From Holothuria scabra (taxonomy: Eukaryota > Echinodermata > Holothuroidea > Aspidochirotida > Holothuriidae), in contig CM074189.1 in the NCBI GenBank assembly GCA_037179385.1, positions 26,225,648-26,289,647 of the forward strand: DNA of 64,000 nt, in the 5' to 3' direction. The position numbers and the translations under genes were made by a program. Positions 23,456-35,046 of the stretch are shown here, piece by piece (the first letter of the stretch is position 1; every line of letters starts with the position of its first letter). Under the pieces are notes generated by a model. The model did no database searches and was not told where the DNA came from. It saw only the letters and a list, made by a program, of their open reading frames with translations.

Positions 23456-26183
23456 TGCATTGCTCGATGCGATTTCCAGTATTTGTGTTATCGACCTCAG
23501 TTGCAACCTGTTGTCTTTATTCACAAGTGCTACTACCCCAGAAGACAGATATCTGATATTGTCTGTTATTTGGTCAACTTTTCCCAATTGTTCGAGTTTA
23601 CACAGCACAGAAAACTCTTGGCCCTCAATAATGCATTCCAGATATTCAAGCACGCTATCAGCAGCCTTTGGATGAAGTCCACAGGCAAAACGATGTGCGA
23701 AGTGATACTCGAATGGGTCTAGATATTTCAGTGTGTGTCGTAGGTACTGGATGCCATTACTTGCTGCCTGCTCCGACAAAAGATGGGCTGCAAACCACTC
23801 ACAAAATATCTTGTGATAGAATCGTACTTCAGTTTTGTATTGAAATATACAGGGTCCTTTGTTCATGGCCATTACATCCTCTTCTACTAATATACCAATT
23901 TTGACATAATATTCATATAATTCCTGACTTATAGAAAGAATCACTTCATCCTTATCCCAAATGGTTTGTTTTTTCTTTTCGATAAGATTTTCAAATGCAA
24001 ATTTGTCTAACTTTCTGTGGTCATCTTGAAATTTTTGGAACAGCTCAATCTCGGCTTTATCTTTAATTTTGTTTTTCATATGGCTATGAAAACACGAAAT
24101 CATATAAGAAAAGAAACTGGTAACGGAATTAAAAGTTTCAAACTCTTTCCGCTCGTAGGTCATGTGAGCAAACATCGCAAAAAACAAAGGAACTTGGCAC
24201 AGGTCCTTAAGAACAGGGTTTTCTATAAGACGTTGCTTAATTCTCTTACCAGCTTCAAAATCATCTCCTGATGTCATTTGGTAAACGTATTTTTCTCTTG
24301 CACTTTCATTGAATCCATTTAATCTAAAATGTTTGGTTTGTGGAGGATACTCAGTCGGTAAACAGTTAGACCTCGTTGTTATGACAACTGGAATCTGCTG
24401 AAACATGTCTCTTTTAATGATAAGATTAATATCAGTATCCTCATCTTGATGAGGATACTCATCAAATCCATCCAGGATAATCAAAATAGATGATGTTTGT
24501 TGAAAGATAGTTTTAATATCATGCTCTTCTAATACTGAATCCTTTGGGAGGAGAAGTTTCCTTATCGTTTCATAAATTGATTGCGTTCTTCCCATTTGTC
24601 GCAGTCTTACACTCTTAAAAAAATTGGGCAAATTTTGCCCAACTTTTTGACCAACACTGGGCATCTATTCAACAACCTAAACAGTTGGGCAAAACTTTAT
24701 CCAACCAAATTTGGTAAAATTTATACCCAACTGTTGGGCAGGAGATTACCCAACTGTTTGGTAAATTAGCATTTTAAAACATACCCACTTGTTGGGCACT
24801 TCTTTTATTAAGCTGTTGGGCAAATGTATTGACCAAATGTTGGTTATATGTTAATCATCTTTTCCTTAAACGTTGGTGCTTTCTTTACATGTTAGGTTGT
24901 AGGTTATGGCAGGGAGCTGCCACTGCAGCTCCCTGGTTACGGCAACCCTTCGGTCCCGGTTAAAAAACCCCTGGCTTAATAACCTATTTGGTTTGTCACT
25001 AAGTTTCGTATAGGTACGTCCAAAACTATCATTTTTAAAAGCACTGTAAAATGATGTGTGTTAATGATGTGATGAAGTCTTGTAGTTTCATCAATGCATA
25101 AATATGAACACAAGGGCTGCATGAAGATTAGCTGGTCCGTAGCTCTCATACACTGTTATCATGGTTATGAGACAGGTTTCTTGTTATGCCGAAATGTTTC
25201 GAATAATAGTATATAAATGCTCATTCGGACGTGAAAGAGAATATCCCAGATCCTGACCTTTCATTGGATAGCAGTTTTGCGCCGAATACGAATCATGGAA
25301 TCTCATACAAATGTGTTCTAGTTCGTAGTACTGTTTAAAGAATTTTATGGAAATAGAGATCGATTTCATGGTCTAAAGTAATGTACGAGTTTAGCTGCTT
25401 GGCCAATATAAAAGATGCCAAAGAGAATTTTCATATTATGGTACCATGGTCTGATTATGAGAAGAACTGTGAAACAAATCGGGTCAAGTGCACTGTTGTT
25501 TGGTGACAACACTGCAACCAACAATATACCCAACAAATTGGCAAAAAGTTACCCAACAAGTGGGTAAAGGGAAAATATGCTCAACTGTAGAATAAAATCT
25601 TATCGTCATTTTGACCAGTCAGTTGGGTATAACAGTATACGCGTGCATGGAAGGGGAAATTTAACCATTATGTGAGCAAAGATTGACCAACACTTAAGCA
25701 ATTACTTTTACTCAACAAAAACTTTGCCCAACGTTTAAACATTGCACCAATTAGCCCTAAAGTTGGGCAAAGTTTAACCAACACATTTCATAAACTTCTT
25801 TAACCAACGGATATTTTACCCAACGTTTTAAGAGTGTAACAAAATTAGAATTTCAACGTTTGCGAGAGGTGACTTGACTTCTCTAGACCACTCGTACGTT
25901 AACTGAAGCGTAAATGTTGATTTTCCGTAACCTGCATCCCCTTGAAGAATACTTCGTTTTGCTCCGCTCTGTGCTTCAGTAAATACGTCATAGTATGAAT
26001 TAACATTATCCCAATGTTCAGTCTGTGATTTCTTGCCGTAGTTAGTTTTTGTTTCGAATTCCCCCTCGATGAATACGTTGTTTACACAATACAGTTTTTC
26101 CTTCAAATATGGCATTGGTTGCACGGAGTCATATAAGGTTTGATACTTTATTTTAAGTTGTTCGATGAAAATATTCTTCTTGC
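23456..26183 (-). pseudogene. Receptor exon 6: NACHT ATPase domain, split by a transposon
   Basis: The acceptor TTCCTTTGCAG precedes 26183. The first part (26183-25837) encodes a linker (IEQLKIKYQTLYDSVQ), then the P-loop region LQGDAGYGKSTFTLQL, ending VEILILL. A 1,227-bp element follows. The second part (24607-23456, 384 codons) starts RLRQMGRTQSIYETIRKLLL and includes Walker B with DGFDEYP, the sensor-like VVITTRS motif, and winged-helix and superhelical regions typical of NACHT proteins. The donor is GTGAGT at 23455. Joining the halves at TA gives one frame of 499 codons. Read as it stands, translation stops two codons into the insert. Confidence 0.85.
24610..25836. mobile_element. Non-autonomous TA-type transposon (TTGGGCA-rich) inside the NACHT exon
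   Basis: The 1,227-bp element has inverted ends CACTCTTAAAA at 24610 and TTTTAAGAGTG ending at 25836, flanked by TA at 24608-24609 and 25837-25838. Its outer 250-300 bases on each side are packed with TTGGGCA / TGCCCAA motifs in both orientations; the centre has a hairpin built on CAGCTCCCTG near 24910-24940. There is no transposase reading frame, so it would depend on a Tc1/mariner-like or other TA-targeting enzyme elsewhere. The ends resemble those of 31046-31390 (CACTCTAAAAA). Confidence 0.85.
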
Positions 26184-27579
26184 CTGCAAAGGAATCATAT
26201 CAATAAAACAAAAACAAAAACATATATTTTTCCTGCTTTCATTATTTACTCTGTTTTAGTTCTTATTCCTTATATACTTCCTACAGAATAATATAAACTA
26301 CTTAGGTTTTAAATCTCTAAGTTAATTCATAACATAATCCCTCCCACCATCCACCGTAAGTTCTCATCACTCTTACCTTACCCGGCAGTTGCCACATATT
26401 CATAAGAAGACAGAGGTTAAAAAGTCCAACTTCTCTGCTGTTTTTTTTTTTAATTTCATTTCTTTTATGACGATGAAATTGTTCATTCTTACATCCGGAT
26501 ATTCTTGCATGAAGTTTCACCTATACTGTTCACGTGGGACGTTCAACCCCTACTAATGGCTTTGAGGGGGGGTGGGGGTAGTCATTCTAGCTGCGCTTTT
26601 CGGAACCGTTCAAGAGATGGTTTCATGAGTTCAACCGACTGTTTTTCATACCTAGGTTTCCCGGTTCAAATCCTTTTGCATCAAATTAATATCCTCTGAC
26701 ATTGTCATGATAATTCTTTATAGTCATATCGAGTCGGTTTTAGTTGGTAGATGTCCGAATCATGAAACTGTCAGATTCACGAGATTTAACCATTTGCTAG
26801 GTTCAGGTGCAGAGTAGAAGTACAGGGCCAGGGACCCCACCTCCGCCACATTTTGATAGGTAAGTGGAAAAAATACTGGGGATACACACACGTCAGGAAT
26901 TCTAAATGGAAGTCTAGGAGAATTATTCGGAACCATTAGTACAAGCCGCTTCGTTAATCCTCATAACTAAAGTCGAACGGGAAAGTGAATCTCACCGGTC
27001 GGTTTTTATCGAAGATTTCATCTCATTTTTATTTTGGATAATTCGTTTGGTGACCTTGAAACATTTAAATTGAACTCTACAATTACCTGCACTAGTATCT
27101 GTGATCAAGTATGACAATTACCTGCATAAGAAGTGCTATGACTGAACTGGTGACCTTTGTTTCCACACATAGGTAAAGCCTGGTGGCAAGAGATGAATGA
27201 AAGAAACAAGCAATAAAAGTGAGATTACGAGTAATGGGTGATATCAAACTAGTTGCTTCTTATTAACATCATTGTAAGATGGCGAGTGTTTTCAATTCCG
27301 TACTTAACTTCATTTATCCATAACTACGGTGATTGAAAAGTTTAATCGTAGGCTAATCCGTCTTAAAATGAACTTTGCGCTGTTATGTCTAAATAACTAA
27401 ACTTCACCGATTTCACGGTCGTCAAGAATATAAGAAACTAATTACAACAAACAAGTTTCAGATCAAACAGAAAGATTGCCCGCGTAGCAGACTGTGGAGC
27501 TAGGATAGACTGTGCTGATTTGGGTAGAATTTTTGACTTAATCATTTGTCCCAAATTGTGCAGATTTTAGGTTACTCAC

Positions 27580-27625
27580 CTCCTCTTTGCCTCTGCTCAT
27601 TTCTTCATCGACTGTTTTCTTGCTT
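27580..27625 (-). other. Possible alternative exon that would remove the NACHT domain
   Basis: Between the TM exon and the NACHT exon lies a 46-nt segment with acceptor GTTTACAG and a strong donor GTGAGT. Spliced after the TM exon it would read EARKQSMKK and then TGA, giving an Ig-TM protein with a short basic tail and no NACHT. The length (not a multiple of three) makes it a frame-breaking cassette. Only the splice-like signals are seen; use is inferred. Confidence 0.25.
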
Positions 27626-27955
27626 CTGTAAACTTGAAGGGCAATGAAGGGGATATATAATCATTAAAAACAGAAATTTAGTCACTGACTTGACTCCTTC
27701 TGCAAAAGATGATTAATTTTTCTCATTCGTAAAATTAATTCCCCCTCCCAAAAATAGCACCCGACGTTTATGTGAGGTCACGAGGTGTGACCAAAATTAA
27801 TAGAACATAATAATTTGAGAAATAATATTAATAATAGCAGTAATAAAAGTAATAGCAACAGTACTATTTTAAAATGATAGTTTAAAAATCATAATACTTT
27901 TGAAGACATGTTTATTGTCCGCATTTAGATATAATGGATGAGAAACTGTTGTATG

Positions 27956-27990
27956 ATGTATGACCATCTCAATATGAGATGGTCGTACAT
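27956..27990. repeat. Near-perfect hairpin in receptor intron 5
   Basis: ATGTATGACCATCTCA and TGAGATGGTCGTACAT pair with one mismatch around a 3-base loop. Confidence 0.75.
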
Positions 27991-28235
27991 CTCATATAGG
28001 CCTATGTGGTTTTAAATGAAATGTTTTAATCAGTCATTTCCGTTTTTTTTTTATTTTTTTATACAAAGAGGATAAATTTTAATTTGACATGCATAAGCAT
28101 CAACTAAAATTAAAAAGTGACTTCGGTAAAACAAAATCGTAATATTAGGATGTTTCAAAGTAGACGAAATACCAACATTGTTCCATATTTGCATGTCAAG
28201 TAGGCCTAATATACTTCTCAATGACTGACTTTTAC

Positions 28236-28364
28236 CTATTAGCACGACGAACACAATAATAAACAAAATTGGAACTGGCAGGATGAAAAGAAAGAAGTAA
28301 TTTCTCTTTTGTGTATCTTCTGTTCCGCCATCAGGTCTGTTTGAATGACTCGTATTTTCATTTT
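28236..28364 (-). CDS. Receptor exon 5: stalk and transmembrane helix
   Basis: A 129-nt exon, phase 1 at both ends, with acceptor TTTGTAG and donor GTAAAA. It encodes a polar stalk (ENENTSHSNRPDGGTEDTQKRN, split here as ENENTSHSNRPDGG then TEDTQKRN) followed by the single helix YFFLFILPVPILFIIVFVVL, about 21 residues. This puts the Ig domains outside and the NACHT domain inside. It joins the NACHT exon in frame as I-G-K-K. Confidence 0.75.
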
Positions 28365-28499
28365 CTACAAATTAATTAAGATTAAAATAAAGATATGTTA
28401 TTGTGTATATCAACTACATACCTACGTAACAAAGTTAACACTGAATATCCCAGATTTAGTATAGTCATGAAGCTACTGGTATAACACATGTTAACGTCT

Positions 28500-28762
28500 T
28501 TAAAGGTCAAAAAACAGTCTTCCCAAATTTATCTTGAAGAAACCGCTAAATATTACAATTTTAGTCTTATTTCTCTTCAAAGTATCTTTCATCATATTTT
28601 TTAACTTCAGTATCGCATATTCAATGTAAAACATGCAGTTACTTCAAGTAACTTTCATATCTGAAGAGAAAAATTGTGGTCACGTGACTCTAAACAACCA
28701 ATCAGGAAACAGGACAGTCTACTACTCTACTTAAAGTTGGAGTGACTGCTCTTGCCCTTTAA
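28500..28762. mobile_element. MITE family C, copy 4 (inverted, receptor intron 4)
   Basis: Complete copy bounded by TTTAAAGGTCA and TTGCCCTTTAAA. Includes GGTCACGTGACTC and AACCAATCAGGAAACAGGAC. It lies about 130 bases upstream of the transmembrane exon. Confidence 0.7.
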
Positions 28763-31045
28763 AGGCAATTGTCAGAACCCCCGCAATTAGGTAACTTCAA
28801 AAATTAGCAAGTTTTGCACTAGTCTTATATTTAATAGATAAGTACCTCCGAAGTTAAGGTTGGAACAAAACTTAGGTAAAACAATGATAAATCCCCCGCA
28901 TGTAATAAATAACGTAAAATATTTTCAACTGACTGGAGTCATGGGCGTCGATTGGGGGCAGACATGTCCCTCTCCCCACTTTTTGAATAGAGGGGACACT
29001 AACGTTAACGCCCCCCCCCCCCCCGCCCACTTTTCTCGACCTGAAAGTTAAAAGTTAGGTACTACCAAAAAGACTTTACACATGTACGTTATGAAAGGTG
29101 CCTTCTACTGATTATGATCGATTTTCTCTATTAATAATTTCACGTGTTTATTTTCCAAATCCCACGAATTTTCGCCCGCTCCGCGCTTGCAGTCTCAATG
29201 ATGTATTTCATTTCAATTGTGTATCAAACATACTCACATTATTCATCAATCAATATGATTATGTCGATTGTTCGTGTGCATAAGCCAGCAGGAGTGTTAT
29301 GAAGGAGCACAACATTTAGGAATATGAAGAAGAATAGTCCCCTACTATGTTTTATTGAAATCTGTAATCTTTAGTGAATGACCAGCCTGGCAGGCTGAAA
29401 TTGGTCAACACATGTGAAGGAAATTGAAAATGTCTCGGTGCATATTCTGCATGCAACTTTTATAGAAAAATAAATGATTTCTAATGCAAAATTTCGACAT
29501 GTGCACATCCACATTCGACCGTTTCGTATTTATATACCATTGTCAGAGAAGTGAAATTACACTGACGTTTGCTGGATTATAGACTTCAAACTGGAATTAA
29601 AGGTACACCTCCATCCTCTGTCTCTAGATAGTGTGTGATAAGGTGTTGGTCGAAAAACACATTTTAACGTTTCTGTATCAACAATCTTACACCGGTAGGC
29701 CTAGGCAACGGTGTCTCAGTAGCACCAGTAGTTACCACCCCGACCCCATCCCCCACTTGATCTGTGATTTTTCCGCAGTAGATTAAGGTGAGCTTTGGAT
29801 CAATTTATTGATTTTTTTAACCATTTTCATTACAAAAGGTTCCTAGCTATTACTATACTTATTTTGCATAAATCCTTCGCGAACTATCACAATTTTCGTT
29901 TTAATTCTAATAACCTAAGCGTACGCCCGCTATTTAAAGTCACATTGACGGTAGTCCGTTGAAGTAATTACCCACACTTTCAAGACAATATTTTGAAACT
30001 TTGCCGTTTCTGGGCCCTTTGTCTTATAGACACCCTGAAAAATGAAGAATTCGGAAATTTGGCATTTGTGTAACCAATCTACTGTGTGGTTTTGATAATT
30101 CACGAAATTCCGAATTCTCTTCAATAAAAGCCCCATATTCGTAATTATTTGTTTCAAAAAAGAAAGTTTTCCGAGTGCGACACGCGTCCGAAAATACAAT
30201 TACTTTACAGAAGTGAGCGCTCACGTCTTCAGTTGGTAAACTTTTCCCGGCGAGCCTGCACTGTAAGTGGCAGGATCGTAAATATGCTATATGTGACACC
30301 AGATCATTAAGTGTCACCGGTAACTACAATACTATTTTCATAAATTTTCTTTCATAAATTTTTTTTCATAAAATTCAAAAATTTCCCCAATGTAAGCTTT
30401 TGACTCAAAAAAATTCGTCGTACAGCCTCATTTCGTAGGCGTTGAATAACATTATAAAGCAATAACGATGTTTAGTCTTCGTTCAATCTTAGATTTGCTG
30501 ATAGAAAATGCAAATTCTTCAGTAATCCCCCCAACTGTCCAAGTTTCCTTGCAGGGAACCCAGGAACCCAAACTTTTCTACAATACAAGCTCCACATTCT
30601 CAAATATTTGAAAAGGGCAAAAATGTCAGCGCGCTTTGCGTGCCGCATATTACGTCCCTGTTACAGTGGTATTCATACTTAAAATAATCGTAAAACTTAC
30701 AAGGAAGCATGTTTATATACCCCTCCCCCTTCCCGTAAAAGTGTCTATCTACGCCACTGTAGACACCTTACCAGGACAGGAGAAAAAATTTAGGCCAGCT
30801 GCCCCCCCCCCCCACCCCACTTTGAAAATCAAATCGAAGCACCTGTGAGGAGTCATTTACGAATGACGGAGTATGCCATTTGAAATTGAGAGGATTGAAT
30901 TTTCCCTTTGTATTACGAGCAGCTCAATTTGTAAAAAAATGTTTTAGACGTAGAATATTAAAGCAACACTCCATTAAATTCTTCTTCTTTTGTACATGAA
31001 GCTGACATTTGATGATAACGTTCCTGGAAAAACATGCCTATAATG

Positions 31046-31390
31046 CACTCTAAAAATAAAAAAGGTGAAATTCCACTCATTATAAAGAGTGGAAGTTATA
31101 AAGGTAAGTCCAAAAGATGGGAAATTAACTCTAAAAAGAGTGAAACTCTCTCCAAAAGAGCGAAGTGCCGTTCTTGATGGGGTGCCTACAAGTTAAAATC
31201 TTTAAAAAGTGATCTCTGCATGCATTCGTTTAAGGAGTGAAATTTCAAACATTTTCACTCTTCTTGGAGTGCAATCCACTCTTCGTCAAGTAAATTACTA
31301 TTCTCGGAGTGAATTAACACTCTAATGGAATGAATTATCACTTTTCATCAACTAAAAAGTGACTAAGTTCAGTCTTTTGTTTTTAGAGTG
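31046..31390. mobile_element. MITE related to the NACHT-exon insert, next to exon 4
   Basis: Ends CACTCTAAAAA and TTTTTAGAGTG. Inside, CACTCT / AGAGTG motifs recur in both orientations. The right flank is TA, the left TG. The termini match those of 24610-25836 apart from one base. It ends 27 bases from the exon 4 donor boundary. Confidence 0.65.
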
Positions 31391-31417
31391 TAGGTAAAAC
31401 AAAGAGTCTATACTCAC

Positions 31418-31762
31418 CCAGTGAGACCCAAAGATTAAATGTGAACGATAAATCGAACAAATCAGCGTTTGGTCCAGTTGCAATGCACTCGACAGCTATT
31501 CTGTTGTCTGTAGGATGAGTTACTGAGAAGAACGTTGTAACAGTAACATCGAATGTATCACCGGCACTCTTAATGCTGGTCTTCTGATCATAGAACGAAA
31601 TTATTTCTCTAGAGCTTTGGTAAAATGGTCTCAATAATAGCTGTACATCAGGACGAATCCCGTCGATGTAACATCTAACCATTCCCTCGTTGCCTAGATT
31701 TAACAGACAGTGCCGTTCTCCTTCACAACCGCTTATCGTGGGCCACGGTTGTATAGGTTCAA
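31418..31762 (-). CDS. Receptor exon 4: membrane-proximal Ig-like domain
   Basis: A 345-nt exon, phase 1 at both ends, with acceptor TTCTTTAG and donor GTGAGT at 31417. It encodes an Ig-like domain with cysteines in SGCEGERHCLL, VRCYIDG and VECIATG, and a long strand region around DTFDVTVTTFFSVTH. The core tryptophan is replaced by LLLRPFY, so it is a divergent C2 or fibronectin-like beta sandwich. A small transposon (31046-31390) ends only 27 bases beyond the donor side of this exon. Confidence 0.75.
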
Positions 31763-32127
31763 CTAAAGAAGGTAAAAATAGTGAACATGCAGCTTTTGTC
31801 AAAATGACAGAGGTAATAGGTTGACCGATCGTCAATTTTCTGACATTTTTTACTGATTTGAAAATTTCTTCATGTTTAACTCCAGACTGGGCATGTAACC
31901 CTACCCTAGTAATCTCCCATTGTTCGTTTTACCCCATTGCTATTTCCTGTGGGTACTGGGTAGTGTTACAGCAAACTGTTCCACAATTAATTCACGTTGC
32001 TTACTACCGAAGGAATGCTAGTATCTCAGATATATTCGATACGAATTACTTTCAAACGGAATGCTTCCAGCCACAGCCTAACTTTATATTATTTTGACTA
32101 TTTTGAACTGATTAAATGACACTTAGC

Positions 32128-32452
32128 CAGTGGTGGGGCGAGAACGTCAAATGTGGGCGGGGGCGGCGGCAAACTATAGGGACAAAGGAAATGTTGGGGA
32201 AAAATATGAATCTTCGTGCGCAGAAAGAAACGAAACGTGAAGCGCGCTCCTTCGGGTGAAGTCTAGGGGTGGAGCCCCCTGAAAATCTGAGGTTAAGTAT
32301 ATTTCTGGGTAAATAATTGAGTCTCAGGAGGGATGTGGTATTTAATTTTTTCGGTTGACCTTATTCCTAATTGACCTTTCTTGGGGGCCTGGGTCAAGGA
32401 AAAAATCTGAGAAGACAAATGCGCCCTCGTGATCCCATTAACGCCGTCACTG
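32128..32452. mobile_element. Short hAT-like element, 325 bp, in receptor intron 3
   Basis: Begins CAGTGGTGGGGCGAG and ends ACGCCGTCACTG. Flanks are CACTTAGC (32120-32127) and CACTTAGG (32453-32460), 7 of 8 bases alike. Internal sequence is G-rich near the left end. Confidence 0.65.
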
Positions 32453-34395
32453 CACTTAGGTATTTATGTAAACAATGCGAAAGTTGTGTATACCTTTAAG
32501 CCGATTATATCACTCGCCTTGGCATTAGGTAGGTCCAATTTACAAAAATTATTGATTCTTTTTTCGGAATTTAACGTCACCCAAATAAAAAAGTTGAGAG
32601 CAGCATTCTGTAATCTAACGTCATCTCGGGGCCAACATCCGTAAAGGGGAGGATGAAAGGACCGGAAAAGACAGAGAGCTTTCTCCTCGTTGGAGAAAGA
32701 ATCCAATTCCGAAATGACAGATGTAATCTCTATATGCTTCAGTCACCCCCAGACGATCCCTTTTCATTTTGCTTACAAGTTTAGAGGAAAGATTCTTCAA
32801 TTAACTCCTCCAAGTTTCAAACTTTCTTCACAAAAATCCGTTTTTTAATAATTTCTTTCAATATAAGCTCAAGGATTGTTTTCAAACATGCATAAAGGGA
32901 AAGCATCCGAAATTTGACTACCTCAGTAAACTTCGGTCTTCTAGACAATCTGCTTGATTTTGCTCGTAGGGATGTAGAATGGTAGGTTCTAGAATAAAGA
33001 CCACAAGTCATCCAATTTTAAAACAATGGAGTAAGTTTTTGTAACTTCAATTCTCATTCTTTACAACATTGAAAAAATTGTAATTGTTTCCAGTTTCGTG
33101 TGTTAGCTTTAATTCGTACGATACGCAAATATCGTGAAACGAAATTTATTCCCCCGAAATTCTAAAATCGTTACTTTTACTCTTGAAAGACAGATTCTGT
33201 AATACAAAAATCTTCAGTTTCAAATAAGAAAAAAAAACCGAACTTTGTGTTATAAGAAATGCCATTTTTCAAACATAGTAGCTGCTGATTTTCATTTTTA
33301 TTTTACTAAAAATATTACAAATTCATGGGATTTTTTTTTTTAACTTCGTCGGAGATCGTTTGTCTATAGGCCTACAATAATATGTGTAGCACGGTACCAC
33401 TCTACTTGATTGTGCTGATAGAAAGGGCAGATTATTCAATAATATTCAGACTTTTCGACTCCTTGACAAAAAACCCTAGTTGTCTTCGAAGAAATCTAAA
33501 ATTGCAGCAATATGAGCTCCATATGTTCAAATATTTGTCAAAAAGAAACATTCTGCCCCTCACGCCGCGCTGTTCATTCAACCTTTCGGCAACTCGTTGC
33601 CTTTTTGCATTGGGAGCTTCGAGTTGATGGGCCCTTCGTCGGGCAGCGTGATTAGTTGATGGACAAATACAAATGATTCTTTTGAAGCCCTAGGCTCGTT
33701 AAGGCTTGAAACTCATTTTTTGTTAGACGACTCTAGTGAAACATCTGAAATAAATAAAGCATGTATGGGTTTGCATGAGTTTAAAACCATTTTTTTCTAT
33801 AATAGCTATTCAAGACTTGTTGGTTATCAGGTAACGTCTTATTTCTTCTTGAAGAAGTAACTGGGTTACGAAGGTAAAACTTCAGTATGTTTTTACTACA
33901 GCGGAGCTTCCTTAGTAAAAAAGTAAGACTTGAAATATTCATAAAGTTTTAGATATCGCTTTTTAACTATATTTCTTCTAAATGGTTTCGAGAAAGTAAT
34001 GTAAAGAATTATTCCACACACCTTTGTGTTATTTCCAAAAGGTTATTTTATAATTACCTCTTATTTGCGGTCTTTTGGTCTTAAGACAGTTTTCAGATTA
34101 TCAGGGAATAGTTTCGCCAATTATTCGTTCCAAATATAAATGCAAAGAATCAAAGTTTATTCCATGGAGTAATGAAAGTCTACCAACCCAAAGAGTTATG
34201 CAGTGAAACTAACTGTTGTGCAAACTTAGGGATAAATTCAACCTAAAGTTCTCGCATGAGTCTTATACGTGGTAAATCCCCACAGTTCAAAGACTGTCAC
34301 GTGAAGTCAGATTGTGATAACGCAAACCTTAATTTACTGCACACGTTAATTTAACGATTTATTTTTTCGCTAAAGTGCAAGGAAAATGTACAAAC

Positions 34396-35046
34396 CGTAA
34401 ACAGCAACATTGAGGACAAGTCTGCCATCTGTTAGCCCATCTCCGTACAAACATCCATACTTCCCTTCATAAGCAATTCCAACTTGAGGCACAATCAATG
34501 AACCTTCATTTCCCACGTTCAATCCTCCTGTATATATATCTTGTGCACCGTCCTTTACATAAATTGCAAGTAAGCTGTTCTTATAATCTTCACCAGATTT
34601 AGAAATTTCAAACCAAGCAAGGAAGCTAGTGTCCTCGTTTCCACAAAATAATTCCATTTGTGATCCTTGTTTGAAATACTTTGTGACTGATTCTAAAGAC
34701 GAAAGGTCAGACTTTCCTTTCTCTGTCAGGATATATGAGCTGGAGTATTTTAGCAGCGAAGGAACACTGATTAATTTACAAACAAAGAGATTTAGAAAAG
34801 ACGTCCCCACATTTGTGATATTAGTGGTTGCATTAGAAGTATATCGTACTGTATCATTCTCAATTGTCATCGTCGACGAAACTTCTTCATCACTGGCAAT
34901 TTTTCTCAAAGCCCAGCTAAGTAAAACTGCTGGCCGAGCACTGTTGACAACACAGGATAACTGTGTAGTATCATTTACATTAAGGAAGCATGTTCTAACC
35001 TCAGCCCTGCAGTTCTTGATGATTGGAAAGTCTTGATCCGGATAAA
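34396..35046 (-). CDS. Receptor exon 3: two Ig-like domains
   Basis: A 651-nt exon (217 codons), phase 1 at both ends, with acceptor TTTAACCAG and donor GTTTGT. The first Ig-like unit has QLSCVVNS, LLSWALRK and a later cysteine in FVCKLIS, with sequons NDT, NAT and NIT. The second has ELFCGNE, LAWFEIS, then GSLIVPQVG and the classic EGKYGCLYG, so it holds a complete Cys-Trp-Cys set. The second unit resembles the Ig domain of the two small plus-strand Ig genes (S-L-I-P-V....EG-Y-C). Two Ig domains in one exon suggests loss of an intron or an ancient tandem unit. Confidence 0.8.

Noticed and set aside
23402..24664. A 420-codon open frame starting MPSVGQKVGQNLPNFF as a stand-alone NACHT-fragment gene
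   Set aside because: Its first 19 codons come from the transposon end, and the last 18 codons read past a clear GTGAGT donor at 23455. The real coding part is 24607-23456.
24581..24769. Plus-strand open frame over the transposon edge
   Set aside because: It is the antisense of the NACHT exon and TTGGGCA repeats; no motif.
34629..35036. 135-codon plus-strand frame opposite receptor exon 3
   Set aside because: Antisense shadow of a well-supported Ig exon.
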